From Apostichopus japonicus (taxonomy: Eukaryota > Echinodermata > Holothuroidea > Aspidochirotida > Stichopodidae), in contig NC_092569.1 in the NCBI RefSeq assembly GCF_037975245.1, positions 3,771,001 to 3,835,000 of the forward strand: a stretch of DNA of 64,000 nucleotides. Reading direction: 5' to 3'. Below are positions 61,715 through 64,000 of the stretch, one piece after another. The notes below the pieces were generated by a model, which did not search any database, was not told the DNA's origin, and saw nothing but the letters and a program-made list of their open reading frames with translations. The translations under genes were made by a program, and so were the position numbers. How positions within the stretch are numbered: position 1 is the stretch's first letter; every line of letters begins with the position of its first letter.

Positions 61715-64000
61715 AAGCTTAGATCACATTTGATAGGCAGTAAAGCGGTGTTATATTTAATTGCGTAAAAGTGTTGTCAATATACTTTGGACACTCATAT
61801 ATATATATATTGTTCATGATGTAAGTCGATCAGCGAGATAAGTAGACTAGACGTAATATATGTTGGCAGAAACACTGTTAATTAACACTTCTGTCAGAGA
61901 TCTGCTACTAGATTGTTCGCTTGGTGAACTCCTGTTGACTAAAGTGCTGAAACTGAGCAACCAGTATATCCTGGTGAACTTTGCAAAGTGATTCCTACAT
62001 AGCTATTTTGAGATACCGATAATTGAAACTGCCACAGCTATTATCAGTATCCTGAAAGCAAGCAGGTATGGTAGTTATAATTTGGGAGCAGGGAGTTGTT
62101 ATGGAACAACTCCCTGGTGAGAGAGAGTAGCATTTTCCTATTGGTTTAATTTGTCACGTATACTTGTTAGCATCTTGGATTGGATTGGGTGCCAACTTTA
62201 CCTATATGTAAGGGGATGTGAAGTTATTAATAAAACAATGGCTGTTATGTATCACCGTGTATGTATATATTTGAGTTGCATCTATTGAGAGTATATGTGT
62301 GTGTATTATAGTGAGGTATTATAGATTTTGAAACAACATTAAAAATTAAAATCAAAACTTAAAAATCCAAATTGTGTCAGAGTGCATCTATGAAATCACT
62401 CCTGCTTGCTTCAAGTCCACTGTTGGTATACAAGAACACGTCAACTTGAAATGTTACTTCGAATAGAATATATATAGGAATTGAATGAAACTTTTACCCA
62501 GGATTCTTAGAAAACTATATGTGGCTCTTTTAACAGACAAAGATACATTTTCACCAGGACTATCCTCGGGACGTTAATTCCACACTGCAAATCGTAAATT
62601 TCGCAAGTTTCAACCAAAGTAAGTTATCACACGATAGATAATTCCCCTATTCCTTACGTATATGCTTAAAGCGTCCCTGTGAAAGATACCATAACATTAA
62701 GGCAAATTCAAGCACCAGAAGAATTCCCTGCTATATAAGTTACTTTATATGGTGACCTTTAGAAGCACCCGTAGTTTTGGTTGCGTAAGATCAATATAAT
62801 GTCTATCGTGTTCTTCTTATTTGCCTACAAGAAGAACTTGTGTTGACTTGCTCATGTATAATCCTTGTTTAAACATATGTACGTATATTTCCAAGGGATG
62901 TTCGCCCCTCTCTCTCTTTTTCTTTTTTTTTCTTCGTCTTCTTCTAGTTCCCCCAACCTCTTGTTGTCTATGAAATGTGTTATTGTTAAGCGGAAATTAA
63001 AATGGATATCCTTGGGCATCCGAGACGGTTGGGCGGTTCCTATCGAGGTATACTCACCCTTTGGTTTTCCAATACGCGTGACCGACAAACAATAAAAAAT
63101 AGCTGCAAGTACTATTAGAAGTCTCGGTTAAAAGATCAAACTTTGTTAAGATTTTACAAGAAAATTCTTCCACCTGTTCATTTTCACTGGATTACCTGAT
63201 TTTGGGTTAAGCGTCATTGGAGGTCAATATTCTTTGTTTCTTAACCTTTTCTGTTACTTTTTTTTTTAACGAGGTACGCAAAAGGTTGGATTGAGCAACT
63301 CCCTGGATTGAGAAGGGGGGAAATGTTGAGGCATAACTTCCTTGATATTGTACTCGAGGACCTAGATAAATGCATGGTAACTCCACAAACGGATACTTAT
63401 GAATCTACTATGTATTGAGAAACTAACATATAGGGCGTTTTGACCGACAGATAAACATAAAGAAGAAGAAAAAACTGAGAGAGAAAGAAAGAAAAGGTTA
63501 TTTTAATTTAATAACTTGAAAATAGACATCTGTTGTGTTACATTTATGATAAATTTACATAAGGTGTGGAAAAGGTATTACTGTCCCAAGGAAAGCCTAT
63601 TGATGGGATTGTTCGGTTAAATCAATTTGAATTATTACCATAAGATATGGTGTGCTACTATACCTTTTTTATACTGGAAGGGGGGAGGGGGAGGGAGGAG
63701 CTAAGAGGATATGTCGTCCACGAAAGGGCTGTAAGTGCAGGACACTGATTGAGAAATTGTGTTAAATTTAAGGGGGGTGGGAGGGGCTACATTTTGCCAC
63801 TCTTGAAATGGTGTTGAAGAATTTGCAACTGTAGGAGGGAGCCAAATAACATTTGTATTGTAGACTAGGATGTTTTTGGTGATATTTTATCTTCTGCCGG
63901 GGGAGGGCGGGGTGATTGGGAGGGCTGATCCCCCTTAACTTTATTATGTTGGGACTAAAGCTGCCGCCCCCCCCCTCCCCCAAGTATACGTGTTTGTGCC
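61707..64000. other. Mostly unrecognised; one perfect hairpin and G/C-rich patches
   Basis: A 43-codon ATG frame at 61860-61991 (+) contains SVRDLLLDCSLGELLLTKVL, but this length is expected by chance. A 12-bp hairpin is listed separately. G-rich patches at 63679-63700, 63771-63787 and 63898-63912 and a C-rich patch at 63966-63980 suggest decayed transposon ends, without a clear pair. Confidence 0.35.
62089..62116 (+). repeat. Perfect 12-bp hairpin
   Basis: CAGGGAGTTGTT, loop ATGG, AACAACTCCCTG. Part of the same word (CAACTCCCTGGATTGAG) recurs at 63296. Confidence 0.9.

Overview
This window looks like non-coding DNA from an animal genome. It has the AT-rich composition, very long (AT)n microsatellites, several satellite families, tRNA-derived SINEs, hAT-type terminal inverted repeats and GT-AG splice-like signals of a repeat-rich invertebrate, with no bacterial gene density, operons or ribosome binding sites. 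A marine invertebrate, perhaps a deuterostome such as an echinoderm or lancelet, is my guess from the style of the repeats; no single gene proves it. No intact protein-coding gene was recognised. Nearly all open frames of 60 to 200 codons are shadows of simple repeats.

Layout. 1-1075 is a degenerate satellite. 1555-1912 is a GAY trinucleotide tract. 2.9-7 kb holds AT microsatellites in otherwise featureless DNA. 7.3-9.3 kb holds a truncated SINE, a small hAT-like element and a GT-rich minisatellite. 12.2-13.8 kb is a 93-bp satellite that keeps an open frame with a 31-residue period. 14.3-19.1 kb is a 4.8-kb DNA transposon with short terminal inverted repeats, sub-terminal GTTGGGCA-type motifs and a decayed minus-strand multi-exon gene. 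19.7-20.6 kb is a satellite built of palindromes. 21.5-21.8 kb carries a tRNA-like RNA polymerase III promoter overlapping a complete hammerhead ribozyme core. 23.3 kb has a SINE, and 25.7-27.3 kb has a tandem duplication and candidate orphan exons. 29-32.3 kb is a 3.3-kb array of GATA/GACA/GGTA-like tetranucleotides. 32.65-34.5 kb is a nest of three elements inserted one inside another. 35.6-36.0 kb is a 410-bp near-perfect palindrome. 37.8-39.8 kb holds three minisatellites. 40.1-41.0 kb holds a SINE and a hAT MITE. 42.2-42.7 kb is a satellite. 43.9-44.5 kb is a tandem duplication beside a second palindrome. 45.7-49.7 kb has tetranucleotide arrays and another SINE. 54.3 kb has a different tRNA-like element, 55.2-55.9 kb a 112-bp higher-order repeat, and 57.9-58.3 kb a polypyrimidine tract. 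The rest is AT microsatellite or unrecognised sequence.

The most interesting object is the tRNA-like plus hammerhead unit at 21534-21638. It has box A, box B, all invariant ribozyme core residues, a 4-bp stem II, a minimal palindromic stem III and a GTC cleavage site, followed by a short body and an (AT)n tail. That is the architecture expected of a small self-cleaving non-autonomous retroelement. Second is the 4.8-kb transposon, with a decayed accessory gene that starts with a SAM-like exon. All function claims come from reading the sequence by eye; no search was run.
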